Of a stretch of DNA of 64,000 nt, positions 53,073-62,586 are shown piece after piece; position 1 is the first letter of the stretch, and every line of letters begins with the position of its first letter. The stretch is from the NCBI RefSeq assembly GCF_003945765.1, contig NZ_CP027712.1:2480001-2544000 (forward strand). The letters run 5' to 3'. The notes beneath the pieces are model-generated. The model saw only the letters and a program-made list of their open reading frames with translations. It had not been told where the DNA came from and made no database searches. This DNA is from Pseudomonas chlororaphis subsp. chlororaphis (GTDB lineage Bacteria > Pseudomonadota > Gammaproteobacteria > Pseudomonadales > Pseudomonadaceae). The translations under genes and the position numbers were made by a program.

Positions 53073-53969
53073 CTAGGCCGTCGCAGGCGCTGGTGCAGCA
53101 GGTTTGCTGGCGGCCGCTGGCTGCCAGGCTTCGTTGGCGGTGTAGTCCATGGCTTCCTGGATCGCCCGCTTGCGGGCCGCTTCGGCGCGCCGGCCGAAGT
53201 ACCAGACCAGGAAGGTCACCAGCGACACCGCCAGCAAGATCAGGCTGGCCACCGCGTTGATCTCCGGTTTCACCCCGAGGCGCACCGCCGAGAACACTTC
53301 CATCGGCAAGGTGGTGGAACCCGGGCCGGAGACGAAGCTCGCCAGCACCAGATCGTCCAGGGACAGGGCGAAGGACATCATGCCGCCGGCCGCCAGCGAC
53401 GGGGCGATCATCGGGATGGTGATCAGGAAGAACACCTTCCACGGCCGCGCCCCCAGGTCCATGGCCGCCTCTTCGATGGACAGGTCCAGCTCACGCAAGC
53501 GCGCGGAGACTACCACGGCCACATAGGCGGCGCAGAATGTGGTGTGGGCGATCCAGATGGTGACGATGCCACGCTCCTGCGGCCAGCCGATCAACTGGGC
53601 CATGGCCACGAACAACAGCAGCAGCGACAGGCCGGTGATCACCTCCGGCATCACCAGCGGCGCGGTGACCAGGCCGCCGAACAGGGTGCGGCCCTTGAAG
53701 CGGGTGACCCGGGTCAGCACGAAGGCCGCCAGGGTGCCCAGGGCCACCGCGGCGATCGCGGTGTAGCAGGCGATCTCCAGGGAGCGCACCACCGAGCCCA
53801 TCAACTGCTGGTTATCCAGCAGGCCGACGTACCACTTCACCGACCAGCCGCCCCAGACCGTCACCAGCTTGGAGGCGTTGAACGAGTAGATCACCAGGAT
53901 CAGCATCGGCAGGTAAATGAACACCAGGCCGAGCACCAGCATCAGGCTGGAAAATCCGAAACGTTTCAT
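53073..53969 (-). CDS. potI: Polyamine ABC importer permease (PotI type)
   Basis: 298 residues from ATG 53969, overlapping the stop of the other permease (ATGA). Six membrane segments start with MLVLGLVFIYLPMLILVIYS. The EAA docking loop reads LSIEEAAMDLGARPWKVFFL. The C-terminus is an unusually Ala/Pro-rich tail (QPAAASKPAAPAPATA). It is the second permease of the polyamine importer, PotC/PotI-like. Confidence 0.92.
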   Translation of the reverse strand: MKRFGFSSLMLVLGLVFIYLPMLILVIYSFNASKLVTVWGGWSVKWYVGLLDNQQLMGSVVRSLEIACYTAIAAVALGTLAAFVLTRVTRFKGRTLFGGLVTAPLVMPEVITGLSLLLLFVAMAQLIGWPQERGIVTIWIAHTTFCAAYVAVVVSARLRELDLSIEEAAMDLGARPWKVFFLITIPMIAPSLAAGGMMSFALSLDDLVLASFVSGPGSTTLPMEVFSAVRLGVKPEINAVASLILLAVSLVTFLVWYFGRRAEAARKRAIQEAMDYTANEAWQPAAASKPAAPAPATA

Positions 53970-54892
53970 GCCCGTCCCTCCATCTCTTTGGCCTGGCTGC
54001 GGTTGAACAGCAGGATCGGAATAATCAGGATCGCCAGCATCACCACCGCCAGGGCGGAGGCCACCGGCCAGTCGCGGTTGTTGAAGAACTCCTGCCACAG
54101 CACGCGGCCGATCATCAGGGTCTCCGGGCCGCCCAGCAGCTCGGGAATCACGAACTCGCCGACCACCGGAATGAACACCAGCATGCAACCGGCAATGATG
54201 CCGTTCTTGGCCAGGGGCACGGTGATTTTCCAGAAGTTGTTGAAGTTGCTCGAACCCAGGTCCGACGCGGCCTCCAGCAGGCTTTGGTCGTGCTTGACCA
54301 GGTTGGCGTACAGCGGCAGCACCATGAACGGCAGGTAGGCGTAGACCACGCCGATATAGACCGCGGTGTTGGTGTTGAGGATCTCGATCGGTTCCGAGGT
54401 CAGGCCGCTCCACATCAGGAAACCGTTGAGCAAACCGTTGTTGCTGAGGATGCCCATCCAGGCATAGACGCGGATCAGGATCGCGGTCCAGGTCGGCATC
54501 ATGATCAGCAGCAGCAAGACGTTCTGGGTTTCCTTGCTGGCCTTGGTGATCGCGTAGGCCATGGGGAAGCCGATTACCAGACACATCAGGGTGCTGAGCA
54601 GGGCGACTTTCAGCGAGCCGAGGTAGGCTGAGATGTACAGCTCGTCACCCACCAGCAGCGCGTAGTTGCCGACGTTGAGCAGCAGCTGGAATTTCTGTTC
54701 GGCGAAGCTGTAGATCTCCGAGTAGGGCGGAATGGCCAGGGCCGCTTCCGAGAAGCTGATCTTCATCACCAGGAAAAACGGCAGCATGAAGAACAGGAAC
54801 AGCCAGAGGAATGGAATGCCGATCACCAGCTTGCGACCGCTGGGCAGCACACGGGACAAACGCTGATTGAGAGTCATGCTGGAGGTATTCAT
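53966..54892 (-). CDS. potH: Polyamine ABC importer permease (PotH type)
   Basis: 308 residues from ATG 54892, which overlaps the ATPase-gene stop by four bases (ATGA); a second ATG five codons later lacks a ribosome-binding site. Six membrane segments; the first is KLVIGIPFLWLFLFFMLPFF. The docking loop is SLLEAASDLGSSNFNNFWKI. It is PotB/PotH-like and forms the channel with the PotI-type protein. Confidence 0.92.
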   Translation of the reverse strand: MNTSSMTLNQRLSRVLPSGRKLVIGIPFLWLFLFFMLPFFLVMKISFSEAALAIPPYSEIYSFAEQKFQLLLNVGNYALLVGDELYISAYLGSLKVALLSTLMCLVIGFPMAYAITKASKETQNVLLLLIMMPTWTAILIRVYAWMGILSNNGLLNGFLMWSGLTSEPIEILNTNTAVYIGVVYAYLPFMVLPLYANLVKHDQSLLEAASDLGSSNFNNFWKITVPLAKNGIIAGCMLVFIPVVGEFVIPELLGGPETLMIGRVLWQEFFNNRDWPVASALAVVMLAILIIPILLFNRSQAKEMEGRA

Positions 54893-56031
54893 GCGCGCAG
54901 TACCACGCCGCTGTCGTCTTCCCACCAGACGTACACCTGGTCGTCCCAGGTCGGCCGCGCGCCGCGGCGTTCGGCGTTGGCCATGAACGACTGGACGATC
55001 TTGCCGCCGGGCAGTTCGACGTAGAACACCGAATGCCCGCCGAGGTAGGCGATGTCATGCACCTTGCCCCGGGACCAGTTGTAGCGGTGCTCGGGTTGGC
55101 GGGTGCTGACCAGCATCTTTTCCGGGCGGATGGCGTAGGTCACCGACTTGTCCTGCACCGAGGTGCTGACGCCATGGCCGACGTAGATCTGCTGTTCCAG
55201 CTCCGGGCAGTGGATCACCGCGTGACCTTCCAGGTCTTCGATGACGGTGCCGTCGAAGGCGTTCACGTTGCCGATGAACTCGCAGACCATGCGGCTGACC
55301 GGGGCTTCGTAGATGTCGATCGGGCTGCCGATCTGGGCGATCCAGCCCAGGTGCATGATGGCGATGCGCTGGGCCATGGTCATGGCCTCTTCCTGGTCAT
55401 GGGTCACCATCACGCAGGTCACGCCGACGCGCTCGATGATCTCCACCAGTTCCAGCTGCATCTGCGAGCGCAGCTTTTTATCCAGGGCGCCCATGGGTTC
55501 GTCGAGCAGCAGCAGCTTCGGCCGCTTGGCCAGGGAGCGGGCCAGGGCCACGCGCTGGCGCTGGCCGCCGGACAGCTGGTGCGGCTTGCGCCTGGCGTAC
55601 TGGGTCATGTGCACCAGGCGCAGCATCTCTTCCACCCGCGCGTCGATCTCGCTGGCCGGCAGGCGGTCCTGCTTGAGGCCGAAGGCGATGTTCTGCGCCA
55701 CGGTCATGTGCGGGAACAAGGCATAGGACTGGAACATCATGTTGATCGGCCGCTCATAGGGCGGCATGTCGGTGATGTCCACGCCGTCCAGGTAGATACG
55801 CCCCTCCGTCGGCCGCTCGAAGCCCGCCAGCATGCGCAGCAGGGTGGACTTGCCGGAACCCGAGCCACCGAGCAGGGCGAAGATCTCGCCCTGGTGAATG
55901 TCCAGGGACACATCGTCCACGGCCACGGTTTCATCGAACTTCTTGGTCACGCGGTCGACTCTCACCAGCACCTTCTGCGGTTGCGGGTGACCTTCCAGAG
56001 CCTTTCTGTACGTGCTGGAGGCGTTTGCCAT
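54889..56031 (-). CDS. potG: Polyamine ABC importer ATPase (PotG type)
   Basis: 380 residues from ATG 56031; a longer frame upstream is not family-like. Walker A GGSGSGKS, Q-loop MMFQSYALFPHM, signature [20 protein letters not shown], Walker B LLLLDEPMGALD and the switch His in MVTHDQEEAMTMA are all present. A C-terminal TOBE regulatory domain follows (about residues 290-380). It powers the import of polyamines and is the first gene of the leftward ATPase-permease-permease-binding protein set. Confidence 0.94.
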   Translation of the reverse strand: MANASSTYRKALEGHPQPQKVLVRVDRVTKKFDETVAVDDVSLDIHQGEIFALLGGSGSGKSTLLRMLAGFERPTEGRIYLDGVDITDMPPYERPINMMFQSYALFPHMTVAQNIAFGLKQDRLPASEIDARVEEMLRLVHMTQYARRKPHQLSGGQRQRVALARSLAKRPKLLLLDEPMGALDKKLRSQMQLELVEIIERVGVTCVMVTHDQEEAMTMAQRIAIMHLGWIAQIGSPIDIYEAPVSRMVCEFIGNVNAFDGTVIEDLEGHAVIHCPELEQQIYVGHGVSTSVQDKSVTYAIRPEKMLVSTRQPEHRYNWSRGKVHDIAYLGGHSVFYVELPGGKIVQSFMANAERRGARPTWDDQVYVWWEDDSGVVLRA

Positions 56032-56281
56032 GTGGAACTCCCAACAGATGTCAGTCGTCGGGCCAAAGCGGCCCGGCTTAATAGATGGATGACAAACCCG
56101 CGGTGGCGGGTTTATTCGGCGCTGCCGTCCTGGCGGCCTGACGCTGGTTCTTGTTGTTAAAAGCAGGTTCTCGTAGTGCTGGGTGTGGCTTGAACCGCCC
56201 CACGGCCCGGGGCGGGCGCACAAAGGCGCGCCGCCGCCGGCCAGGGGGCGTGGCAGTCAATTTCGTGGGTGAAGCTTTTGA

Positions 56282-57043
56282 TCAGTGGCCGTTGCGCTGC
56301 GCCGCCCGTTGCCGGCAGGCATCGCCGAAGGCCTGGAAGATCCGCAGGTAGACCGGGTTCGACAGCACCTGCCATTCCGGATGCCACTGCACGCCCAGGG
56401 CAAAGGCCGTGCTGTGTTCCACCGACACGGCTTCTATCAGGCCGTCCGGTGCCAGCGCCTCGGCGCGCAGGCCGGGGGCCAGGCGGTCGATGCCCTGGCT
56501 GTGGATCGAGTTGACCTGGAATTCCTGGGGCAGGTCCAGGGCCTGGAACACGCCGCCCGCTTGCACCCTGACGGCATGGGCGGGGGCATATTGCACGGCC
56601 AGGTCCGGGTGGGCGGCTTCGCGGTGATCGAGGTAGCCCGGCAACTCATGCACCTTCTGGTGCAGGCTGCCGCCGAAGGCCACGTTCATTTCCTGGAAGC
56701 CGCGGCAGATGCCCAGCACCGGCACGCCGGCGGCAATCGCCGCGCGCAGCAGGGGCAGGGTGGTGGCATCGCGCTGGGGATCGTGGGCGGTGCCCGGTTC
56801 GCTGTCCGGGCCCTGATAGTGGAAGGGCTCCACATTCGACGGAGAGCCGGTGAACAGCAGGCCGTCCAGGTTCTGCAGCAGAGCCTCGGTATCGATGAGG
56901 TCCGCCAGGGAAGGAATGATCAGGGGCAGGCCCTCGGCCGCGCTGCTGACAGCACGCAAGTACTTGTCGCCGCTGACGTGGTAGGGGTGCAGCCCGATCT
57001 CTTTGACGCACGCAGTAACGCCGATCAATGGCTTGAATGCCAT
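56282..57043 (-). CDS. puuD: Gamma-glutamyl-GABA hydrolase (PuuD)
   Basis: ATG 57043, after GAGGTG, gives 253 residues. A class I glutamine-amidotransferase-like fold with nucleophile Cys113 in LGICRGFQEMN and the His221/Glu223 pair in GVQWHPEW. It hydrolyses gamma-glutamyl-GABA to glutamate and GABA, the last step of the glutamylated putrescine route. The Pseudomonas equivalent is often called spuA. It is divergent from the glutamate-putrescine ligase gene, with a 265-base AT-rich control gap (57044-57308). Confidence 0.92.
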   Translation of the reverse strand: MAFKPLIGVTACVKEIGLHPYHVSGDKYLRAVSSAAEGLPLIIPSLADLIDTEALLQNLDGLLFTGSPSNVEPFHYQGPDSEPGTAHDPQRDATTLPLLRAAIAAGVPVLGICRGFQEMNVAFGGSLHQKVHELPGYLDHREAAHPDLAVQYAPAHAVRVQAGGVFQALDLPQEFQVNSIHSQGIDRLAPGLRAEALAPDGLIEAVSVEHSTAFALGVQWHPEWQVLSNPVYLRIFQAFGDACRQRAAQRNGH

Positions 57044-57308
57044 TTTTATCACCTCGAAATTCACGCTGGAACGAGTTTTTCCAGAGCTTATCCTCGTTGA
57101 TTTTAATTAACAACTTCCGTGTAAAAAATTCTAAACGCAGCTCGTCGGATATTCGGTATCTGTGGGTCTATTGCCTGCTTGTGCGACCATATAGGGCAAA
57201 ATATTTAACGCTGTGGGCCCCGTGTTCGCTATTGACTTCACTTTTCCTTTCGGATTGACTGCTGCCACGAAACCGCTTTGAACATAATAATTAACACATA
57301 GGTGCATC

Positions 57309-58685
57309 ATGTCGGTCCCACTGCGTGCCGTTCAGCTCAACGAAGCCAACGCCTTCCTGAAGAACCATCCCGAGATCCTCTACGTCGACCTGCTGATTGC
57401 AGACATGAACGGCGTGGTGCGCGGCAAGCGCATCGAACGTACTGCCCTGCACAAGGTGTACGAGAAGGGCATCAACCTGCCGGCCTCGCTGTTCGCCCTG
57501 GACATCAACGGCTCCACCGTGGAAAGCACCGGCCTGGGCCTGGACATCGGCGACGCCGACCGCATCTGCTACCCGATCCCCGGCACCCTCAGCGTCGAGC
57601 CCTGGCAGAAGCGCCCGACCGCGCAACTGCTGATGACCATGCACGAAATCGAAGGCCAGCCGTTCTTCGCCGACCCGCGCGAAGTGCTGCGTCAAGTCGT
57701 TGCCAAGTTCGACGAACTGGGCCTGACCCTCTGCGCCGCCTTCGAGCTGGAGTTCTACCTGATCGACCAGGACAACGTGAACGGTCGCCCGCAGTCGCCA
57801 CGTTCGCCGATTTCCGGCAAGCGTCCGCAGTCGACCCAGGTCTATCTGATCGACGACCTCGACGAATACGTCGACTGCCTGCAAGACATCCTCGAAGGCG
57901 CGAAAGAGCAGGGCATCCCCGCTGACGCCATCGTCAAGGAAAGCGCCCCGGCGCAGTTCGAGGTCAACCTGCACCACGTCTCCGACCCGATCAAAGCCTG
58001 CGACTACGCGGTGCTGCTCAAGCGCCTGGTGAAAAACATCGCCTACGACCATGAGATGGACACCACCTTCATGGCCAAGCCGTACCCGGGCCAGGCCGGC
58101 AACGGCCTGCACGTGCACATCTCGATTCTCGACAAGCAAGGCAACAACATCTTCGCCAGCGACGACCCGGAAACCAACGACGCCCTGCGCCACGCCATCG
58201 GCGGCGTGCTGGAAACCCTGCCGGCGCAGATGGCGTTCCTCTGCCCGAACGTCAACTCCTACCGCCGCTTCGGCGCACAGTTCTACGTGCCGAACTCGCC
58301 GAGCTGGGGCATCGACAACCGCACCGTGGCCGTGCGCGTGCCGACCGGTTCTTCCGACGCCGTACGCATCGAACACCGTGTCGCCGGCGCTGACGCCAAC
58401 CCCTACCTGCTGATGGCTTCGGTACTGGCCGGTATTCACCACGGCCTGACCAACCAGATCGAGCCCGGCGCGCCGGTGGAAGGCAACTCCTACGAGCAGA
58501 ACGAGCAGAGCCTGCCGAGCAACCTGCGCGACGCCCTGCGCGTGCTGGACGACAGCGAGGTGATGGCCAAGTACATCGACCCGATGTACATCGACGTGTT
58601 CGTCGCCTGTAAGGAAAGCGAGCTGGCCGAGTTCGAAAACTCGATCTCCGACCTCGAATACAACTGGTACCTGCACACGGTCTGA
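57309..58685 (+). CDS. puuA: Gamma-glutamylputrescine synthetase (glutamine-synthetase family)
   Basis: 458 residues of the glutamine synthetase fold. The N-terminal domain includes DLLIADMNGVVRGKRIERTA. The catalytic domain has ATP/metal residues in AFELEFYLID, QFEVNLHHVSDPIKACDYAV, GNGLHVHISILDKQGNN and RIEHRVAGADANPYLLMASV. It is shorter and divergent from GlnA and lacks the adenylylation-site region of true glutamine synthetase, fitting PuuA/SpuI, which joins glutamate to putrescine with ATP. AGGTG precedes ATG 57309. It starts the rightward puuA-puuC-puuB set. Confidence 0.92.
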   Translation: MSVPLRAVQLNEANAFLKNHPEILYVDLLIADMNGVVRGKRIERTALHKVYEKGINLPASLFALDINGSTVESTGLGLDIGDADRICYPIPGTLSVEPWQKRPTAQLLMTMHEIEGQPFFADPREVLRQVVAKFDELGLTLCAAFELEFYLIDQDNVNGRPQSPRSPISGKRPQSTQVYLIDDLDEYVDCLQDILEGAKEQGIPADAIVKESAPAQFEVNLHHVSDPIKACDYAVLLKRLVKNIAYDHEMDTTFMAKPYPGQAGNGLHVHISILDKQGNNIFASDDPETNDALRHAIGGVLETLPAQMAFLCPNVNSYRRFGAQFYVPNSPSWGIDNRTVAVRVPTGSSDAVRIEHRVAGADANPYLLMASVLAGIHHGLTNQIEPGAPVEGNSYEQNEQSLPSNLRDALRVLDDSEVMAKYIDPMYIDVFVACKESELAEFENSISDLEYNWYLHTV

Positions 58686-58718
58686 TGGCCGTTCCTTATC
58701 CTGCGTTGAGTATTTGCC

Positions 58719-60209
58719 ATGACTAAATCCCGCAGCGACTGGGAGCAGCGCTTCCAGTCCTTGACCCTCGAAGGTCGCGCCTTTATCGACGGCCAGTATT
58801 GCCACGCCGCCAGCGCGGCCACTTTCGAGTGCATCAGCCCGGTGGACGGGCGCTTTTTGGCCAACGTCGCCAGCACCGACGAGGCCGACGCCAACCGGGC
58901 GGTGCAGGTGGCACGCCAGGCGTTCGAGTCCGGCGTGTGGTCGCGCAAGGCCCCGGCCGAGCGCAAGCGCGTGCTGATCCGCTTCGCCGATTTGATCCTC
59001 GAGCACCAGGAAGAACTGGCGCTCCTGGAAACCCTGGACATGGGCAAGCCCATCGGCGATTCCCTGAGCATCGACGTACCGGCCACCGCCAACGCGATCC
59101 GCTGGAGCGCCGAGGCCATCGACAAAATCTACGACGAAGTCGCGGCCACGCCCCACGATCAACTGGGCCTGGTGACTCGCGAAGCCTCCGGCGTGGTGGC
59201 GGCCATCGTGCCGTGGAACTTCCCGCTGATCATGGCCAGCTGGAAATTCGCCCCGGCCCTGGCGGCGGGCAACTCGTTCATCCTCAAGCCTTCGGAAAAG
59301 TCGCCGCTGACCGCGATCCGCATCGCCCAGCTGGCGCTGGATGCCGGCATCCCCAAGGGCGTGTTCAATGTGCTGCCGGGCTACGGCCACACTGTGGGCA
59401 AGGCCCTGGCCCTGCATATGGACGTGGACGTGCTGGCGTTCACCGGCTCCACCGCGGTGGGCAAGCAACTGCTGGTGTATTCCGGCCAGAGCAACATGAA
59501 GCGGGTGTGGCTGGAGGCGGGCGGCAAGAGCCCCAACGTGGTGTTCGCCGACGCGCCAGACCTGCGCGCTGCGGCAGAAGCGGCGGCCAGCGCCATCGCC
59601 TTCAACCAGGGCGAAGTCTGCACCGCCGGTTCGCGCCTGTTGGTGGAACGCTCGATCCGCGAGCAATTCATTCCGCTGCTGGTGGAGGCCCTCAAGGCCT
59701 GGAAACCCGGGCATGCCTTGGACCCTGCGACCCGCGTCGGCGCGCTGGTGGATCAGCGCCAGCTGGACAACGTGCTGCGCTACATCGGCATCGGCAAGGA
59801 GCAGGGCGGTCAATTGCTGGCTGGCGGCGCGCGGACCCTGGAAAGCACCGGCGGCCTGTATGTCGAGCCGACCATTTTCGACGGCGTGACCAACGCCATG
59901 ACCATCGCCCGCGAAGAGATCTTCGGCCCGGTGCTGTCGGTGATCAGCTTCGACACCGAGGAAGAGGCGCTGACGATCGCCAACGACAGCATCTTCGGCC
60001 TCGCCGCCGGGGTCTGGACCAGCAACCTCAGCCGCGCCCATCGCTTCGCCCGTGGCCTGCGCGCCGGCAGCGTGTGGGTCAACCAGTACGACGGCGGCGA
60101 CATGACCGCGCCGTTCGGCGGCTTCAAACAGTCGGGCAATGGTCGCGACAAATCGCTGCATGCCTTCGACAAGTACACCGAGCTGAAAGCGACCTGGATC
60201 AAGCTCTAG
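58719..60209 (+). CDS. puuC: Gamma-glutamyl-gamma-aminobutyraldehyde dehydrogenase (PuuC)
   Basis: 496 residues, the standard aldehyde-dehydrogenase length. Catalytic Cys301 lies in FNQGEVCTAGSRL and general base Glu266 in WLEAGGKSPN. The NAD-binding Rossmann part shows IVPWNFPL and FTGSTAVGKQLL. It oxidises the aldehyde made by PuuB to gamma-glutamyl-GABA. It lies 33 bases after puuA. Broad substrate range is common in this enzyme class, so other aldehydes may also be used. Confidence 0.91.
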   Translation: MTKSRSDWEQRFQSLTLEGRAFIDGQYCHAASAATFECISPVDGRFLANVASTDEADANRAVQVARQAFESGVWSRKAPAERKRVLIRFADLILEHQEELALLETLDMGKPIGDSLSIDVPATANAIRWSAEAIDKIYDEVAATPHDQLGLVTREASGVVAAIVPWNFPLIMASWKFAPALAAGNSFILKPSEKSPLTAIRIAQLALDAGIPKGVFNVLPGYGHTVGKALALHMDVDVLAFTGSTAVGKQLLVYSGQSNMKRVWLEAGGKSPNVVFADAPDLRAAAEAAASAIAFNQGEVCTAGSRLLVERSIREQFIPLLVEALKAWKPGHALDPATRVGALVDQRQLDNVLRYIGIGKEQGGQLLAGGARTLESTGGLYVEPTIFDGVTNAMTIAREEIFGPVLSVISFDTEEEALTIANDSIFGLAAGVWTSNLSRAHRFARGLRAGSVWVNQYDGGDMTAPFGGFKQSGNGRDKSLHAFDKYTELKATWIKL

Positions 60210-60218
60210 GCGCTTTAC

Positions 60219-60356
60219 GAAAACTCGTCGAGCGGCGATCAGGCAAGGCAAAAACAGGCGAGGAACGGCCGGGGTCGCGTTCGACTGTAGGGGCCTACAT
60301 GAGCATTCCGAGCCTGTTTTTAACGCAGCCTGATCGACGCGCAGACAGTTGTCGTT
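60219..60356. repeat. Multi-arm palindromic intergenic element
   Basis: CGATCAGGC (60236-60244) pairs with GCCTGATCG (60328-60336). AAAAACAGGC (60250-60259) pairs with GCCTGTTTTT (60312-60321). At the centre TGTAG-GGGC-CTACA forms a small hairpin (60286-60299). Similar sequence occurs between genes in other Pseudomonas as I recall it. It fills most of the puuC-puuB gap and would form a long hairpin in the mRNA. Confidence 0.75.
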
Positions 60357-60416
60357 AAGACGACTACCTATAACAACGGCGGGGCGGGCTACGACCCGCA
60401 CCTGCTGGGGAACTTC

Positions 60417-61700
60417 ATGATGCAAACCTACGTAAACAGCTACTACGCCGCGACCCGCAACCAGACCGCCGATTTCCCGGTGCTGGAAGAATTGGTGGAA
60501 TGCGACGTCTGTGTGATTGGCGCCGGCTACACCGGCCTGTCCTCGGCGCTGTTCCTCGCCGAGGCGGGCTACAGCGTCACCGTGCTCGAAGCGGCCAAGG
60601 TCGGCTTCGGCGCCAGCGGGCGCAACGGCGGGCAACTGGTCAACTCCTACAGCCGCGACGTCGATGTGATCGAGTCGCGCTACGGCGAGAAAAGCGCCGA
60701 AGTGCTGGGCAGCATGATCTTCGAAGGCGCCGACATCATTCGCCAGCGCATCCAGCACTACGACATCCAGTGCGACTACCGCCCGGGCGGGATCTTCGCC
60801 GCCATGAACAAGAAGCAGCTCAAGGGCCTGGCCGAACAGAAGGCCAGCTGGGAGCGCTACGGCAACAACAACCTGAAGCTGCTGGACCAGGCGCAGATCG
60901 CCCGGGAAGTCGGTTCCGACGCCTACGTCGGCGGCCTGCTGGACATGCAGGGCGGGCACATTCACCCGCTGAACCTGGCCCTGGGCGAAGCCAGCGCCAT
61001 CATCGGCCTGGGCGGCAAGATCTTCGAGCAGTCGGCGGCGCTGGAAATCACCTACGGCGAACCGAATATCGTGCGCACCGCCAAGGGCGTGGTGCGCGCC
61101 AAGTACCTGTTGATCGCCGGCAACGCCTACCTGCAGCAGGACCTCGACCCACGGGTGACCCGCAAGAGCATGCCGTGCGGCTCGCAGATCGTGGTCACCG
61201 AACCGCTGCCTGCACAAGTCGCCCGCAGCCTGATCCGCAACAACTACTGCGTCGAAGACTGCAACTACCTGCTGGACTACTACCGCCTCACCGCCGACAA
61301 CCGCCTGCTGTACGGCGGCGGTGTGGTCTACGGCGCCCGCGAGCCGAACGACATCGAGCAACTGATCCGGCCGAAGATCCTCAAGACCTTCCCCCAGCTC
61401 AAGGACGTGAAGATCGACTACCGCTGGACCGGCAACTTCCTGCTGACCATGTCGCGCATGCCGCAATTCGGCCGCATCGAAAAGAACGCCTACTACATGC
61501 AGGGCTACAGCGGCCACGGCGTCACCTGCTCGCACCTGGCCGGTAAACTGATCGCCGAAATGATCCGCGGCGACGCCGAACGTTTCGACGCCTTCGCCTC
61601 GCTGCCGCACATGCCGATGATCGGCGGCCGCACCTTCCAGGCCCCGCTAACCGCCATGGGCGCCGCGTACTACGCGCTGCGTGACCGCTTCGGTATCTGA
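60417..61700 (+). CDS. puuB: Gamma-glutamylputrescine oxidase (FAD)
   Basis: 427 residues (two consecutive ATG; GGGGA six bases upstream of the first). A DAO-type flavoenzyme: the FAD motif DVCVIGAGYTGLSSALFLAE is near residue 32, followed by GASGRNGGQLVNSYSRDVDV. The C-terminus has YYMQGYSGHGVTCSHLAGKL, typical of PuuB/GabB-like oxidases. It oxidises gamma-glutamylputrescine to the aldehyde, with H2O2. It is separated from puuC by a palindromic element, so part of its expression may come from its own start. Confidence 0.92.
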   Translation: MMQTYVNSYYAATRNQTADFPVLEELVECDVCVIGAGYTGLSSALFLAEAGYSVTVLEAAKVGFGASGRNGGQLVNSYSRDVDVIESRYGEKSAEVLGSMIFEGADIIRQRIQHYDIQCDYRPGGIFAAMNKKQLKGLAEQKASWERYGNNNLKLLDQAQIAREVGSDAYVGGLLDMQGGHIHPLNLALGEASAIIGLGGKIFEQSAALEITYGEPNIVRTAKGVVRAKYLLIAGNAYLQQDLDPRVTRKSMPCGSQIVVTEPLPAQVARSLIRNNYCVEDCNYLLDYYRLTADNRLLYGGGVVYGAREPNDIEQLIRPKILKTFPQLKDVKIDYRWTGNFLLTMSRMPQFGRIEKNAYYMQGYSGHGVTCSHLAGKLIAEMIRGDAERFDAFASLPHMPMIGGRTFQAPLTAMGAAYYALRDRFGI

Positions 61701-61722
61701 TCGCGACCCTGTTCCTGCGTTT

Positions 61723-61746
61723 GCCCGCGTTCGCGCGGGCTTTTTT
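61723..61746 (+). terminator. Rho-independent terminator after puuB
   Basis: GCCCGCG, loop TTCG, CGCGGGC, then six T. It lies 22 bases after the puuB stop codon. Confidence 0.93.
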
Positions 61747-61778
61747 CCAGCAAATTCGCAGCCGCAACCGCTTTACCT

Positions 61779-61822
61779 GTAGCCGCTGCCGCAGGCTGCG
61801 ATAAGGGCCGCAGGCCCTTCCA
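61779..61822. repeat. REP-type repeat, single copy
   Basis: GTAGCCGCTGCCGCAGGCTG followed by CGATAAGGGCCGCAGGCCCTT, the core shared with 17559-17600 and 51396-51628. It lies between puuB and puuR. Confidence 0.8.
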
Positions 61823-62037
61823 GCGCCCGAAAAAACACCGCCGGTTTTCAACGCCTGGCACCGCCCACGGCAAGGCCGGTCACCCGCGTCGCCCACCGCT
61901 ACAGCTCCACCCACAAACGTGATTTAATAGCCGCCTTTCAGGTTCCGGGGCCACTGGATCGGCGAACTTCGCAACTAAAAGTCACCGGCCGCACTCCAAC
62001 GCGCAACACCCTCACGTACACCTCACACAAGGCTGCT

Positions 62038-62586
62038 ATGGACACGGGCACTCGACTCAAACTCGTTCGCGAAAGCTACAAACTGTCCCAGCGCGAGCTG
62101 GCCCGGCGCAGCGGCGTGACCAACGCCACCATCTCCCTGATCGAACAGAACCGCGTCAGCCCCTCCGTCAGCTCCCTGAAAAAGCTGCTCGAAGGCATCC
62201 CCATGTCCCTGGCCGACTTCTTCACCTTCGACCAGCCCCCGCGCGAACACCAATACGTCTTCCGCGCCAACGAACAACCCGACCTCGGCCGCGACGGCGC
62301 CCGCCTGCTGCTGATCGGCGCCGCCCTGCCAACCCGCCAGATGCGCTTCCTGCGCGAACAATACGCACCGGGCGCCAGCTCCGGCGACGAGCCGATCGTG
62401 CATGCGGAAGGGGAGGAGTGCGGCCTTGTCACCCGTGGCACCGTGGAACTGACGGTGGACGGGCAGGTGAGCGTGTTGAATCCGGGGGATGGGTATTATT
62501 TTCCAACCACCTTGCCGCATAAGTTTCGCAATATTGGGCAGGATGAGGCGGAGATTATTAGTGCGAATACGCCGGCGAATTTTTGA
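62038..62586 (+). CDS. puuR: XRE-cupin transcriptional regulator (PuuR type)
   Basis: 182 residues. The N-terminal helix-turn-helix (LKLVRESYKLSQRELARRSG, TNATISLIEQNRVSPSVSSL) is followed by a cupin-2 domain (GASSGDEPIVHAEGEECGLV, LNPGDGYYFPTTLPHKFRNI). This is the size and layout of PuuR, the putrescine-responsive repressor of the puu genes. It is in the same direction as puuA-puuC-puuB but after a terminator, so it has its own promoter. It probably controls both divergent puu units and perhaps the transporter. Confidence 0.91.
   Translation: MDTGTRLKLVRESYKLSQRELARRSGVTNATISLIEQNRVSPSVSSLKKLLEGIPMSLADFFTFDQPPREHQYVFRANEQPDLGRDGARLLLIGAALPTRQMRFLREQYAPGASSGDEPIVHAEGEECGLVTRGTVELTVDGQVSVLNPGDGYYFPTTLPHKFRNIGQDEAEIISANTPANF

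Noticed and set aside
57291..61610. Very long leftward frame (about 1400 codons)
   Set aside because: It is the antisense of puuA, puuC and puuB, which have clear families and active-site residues. Its composition (His/Gln/Val/Ala-rich) is typical of antisense frames in GC-rich DNA.
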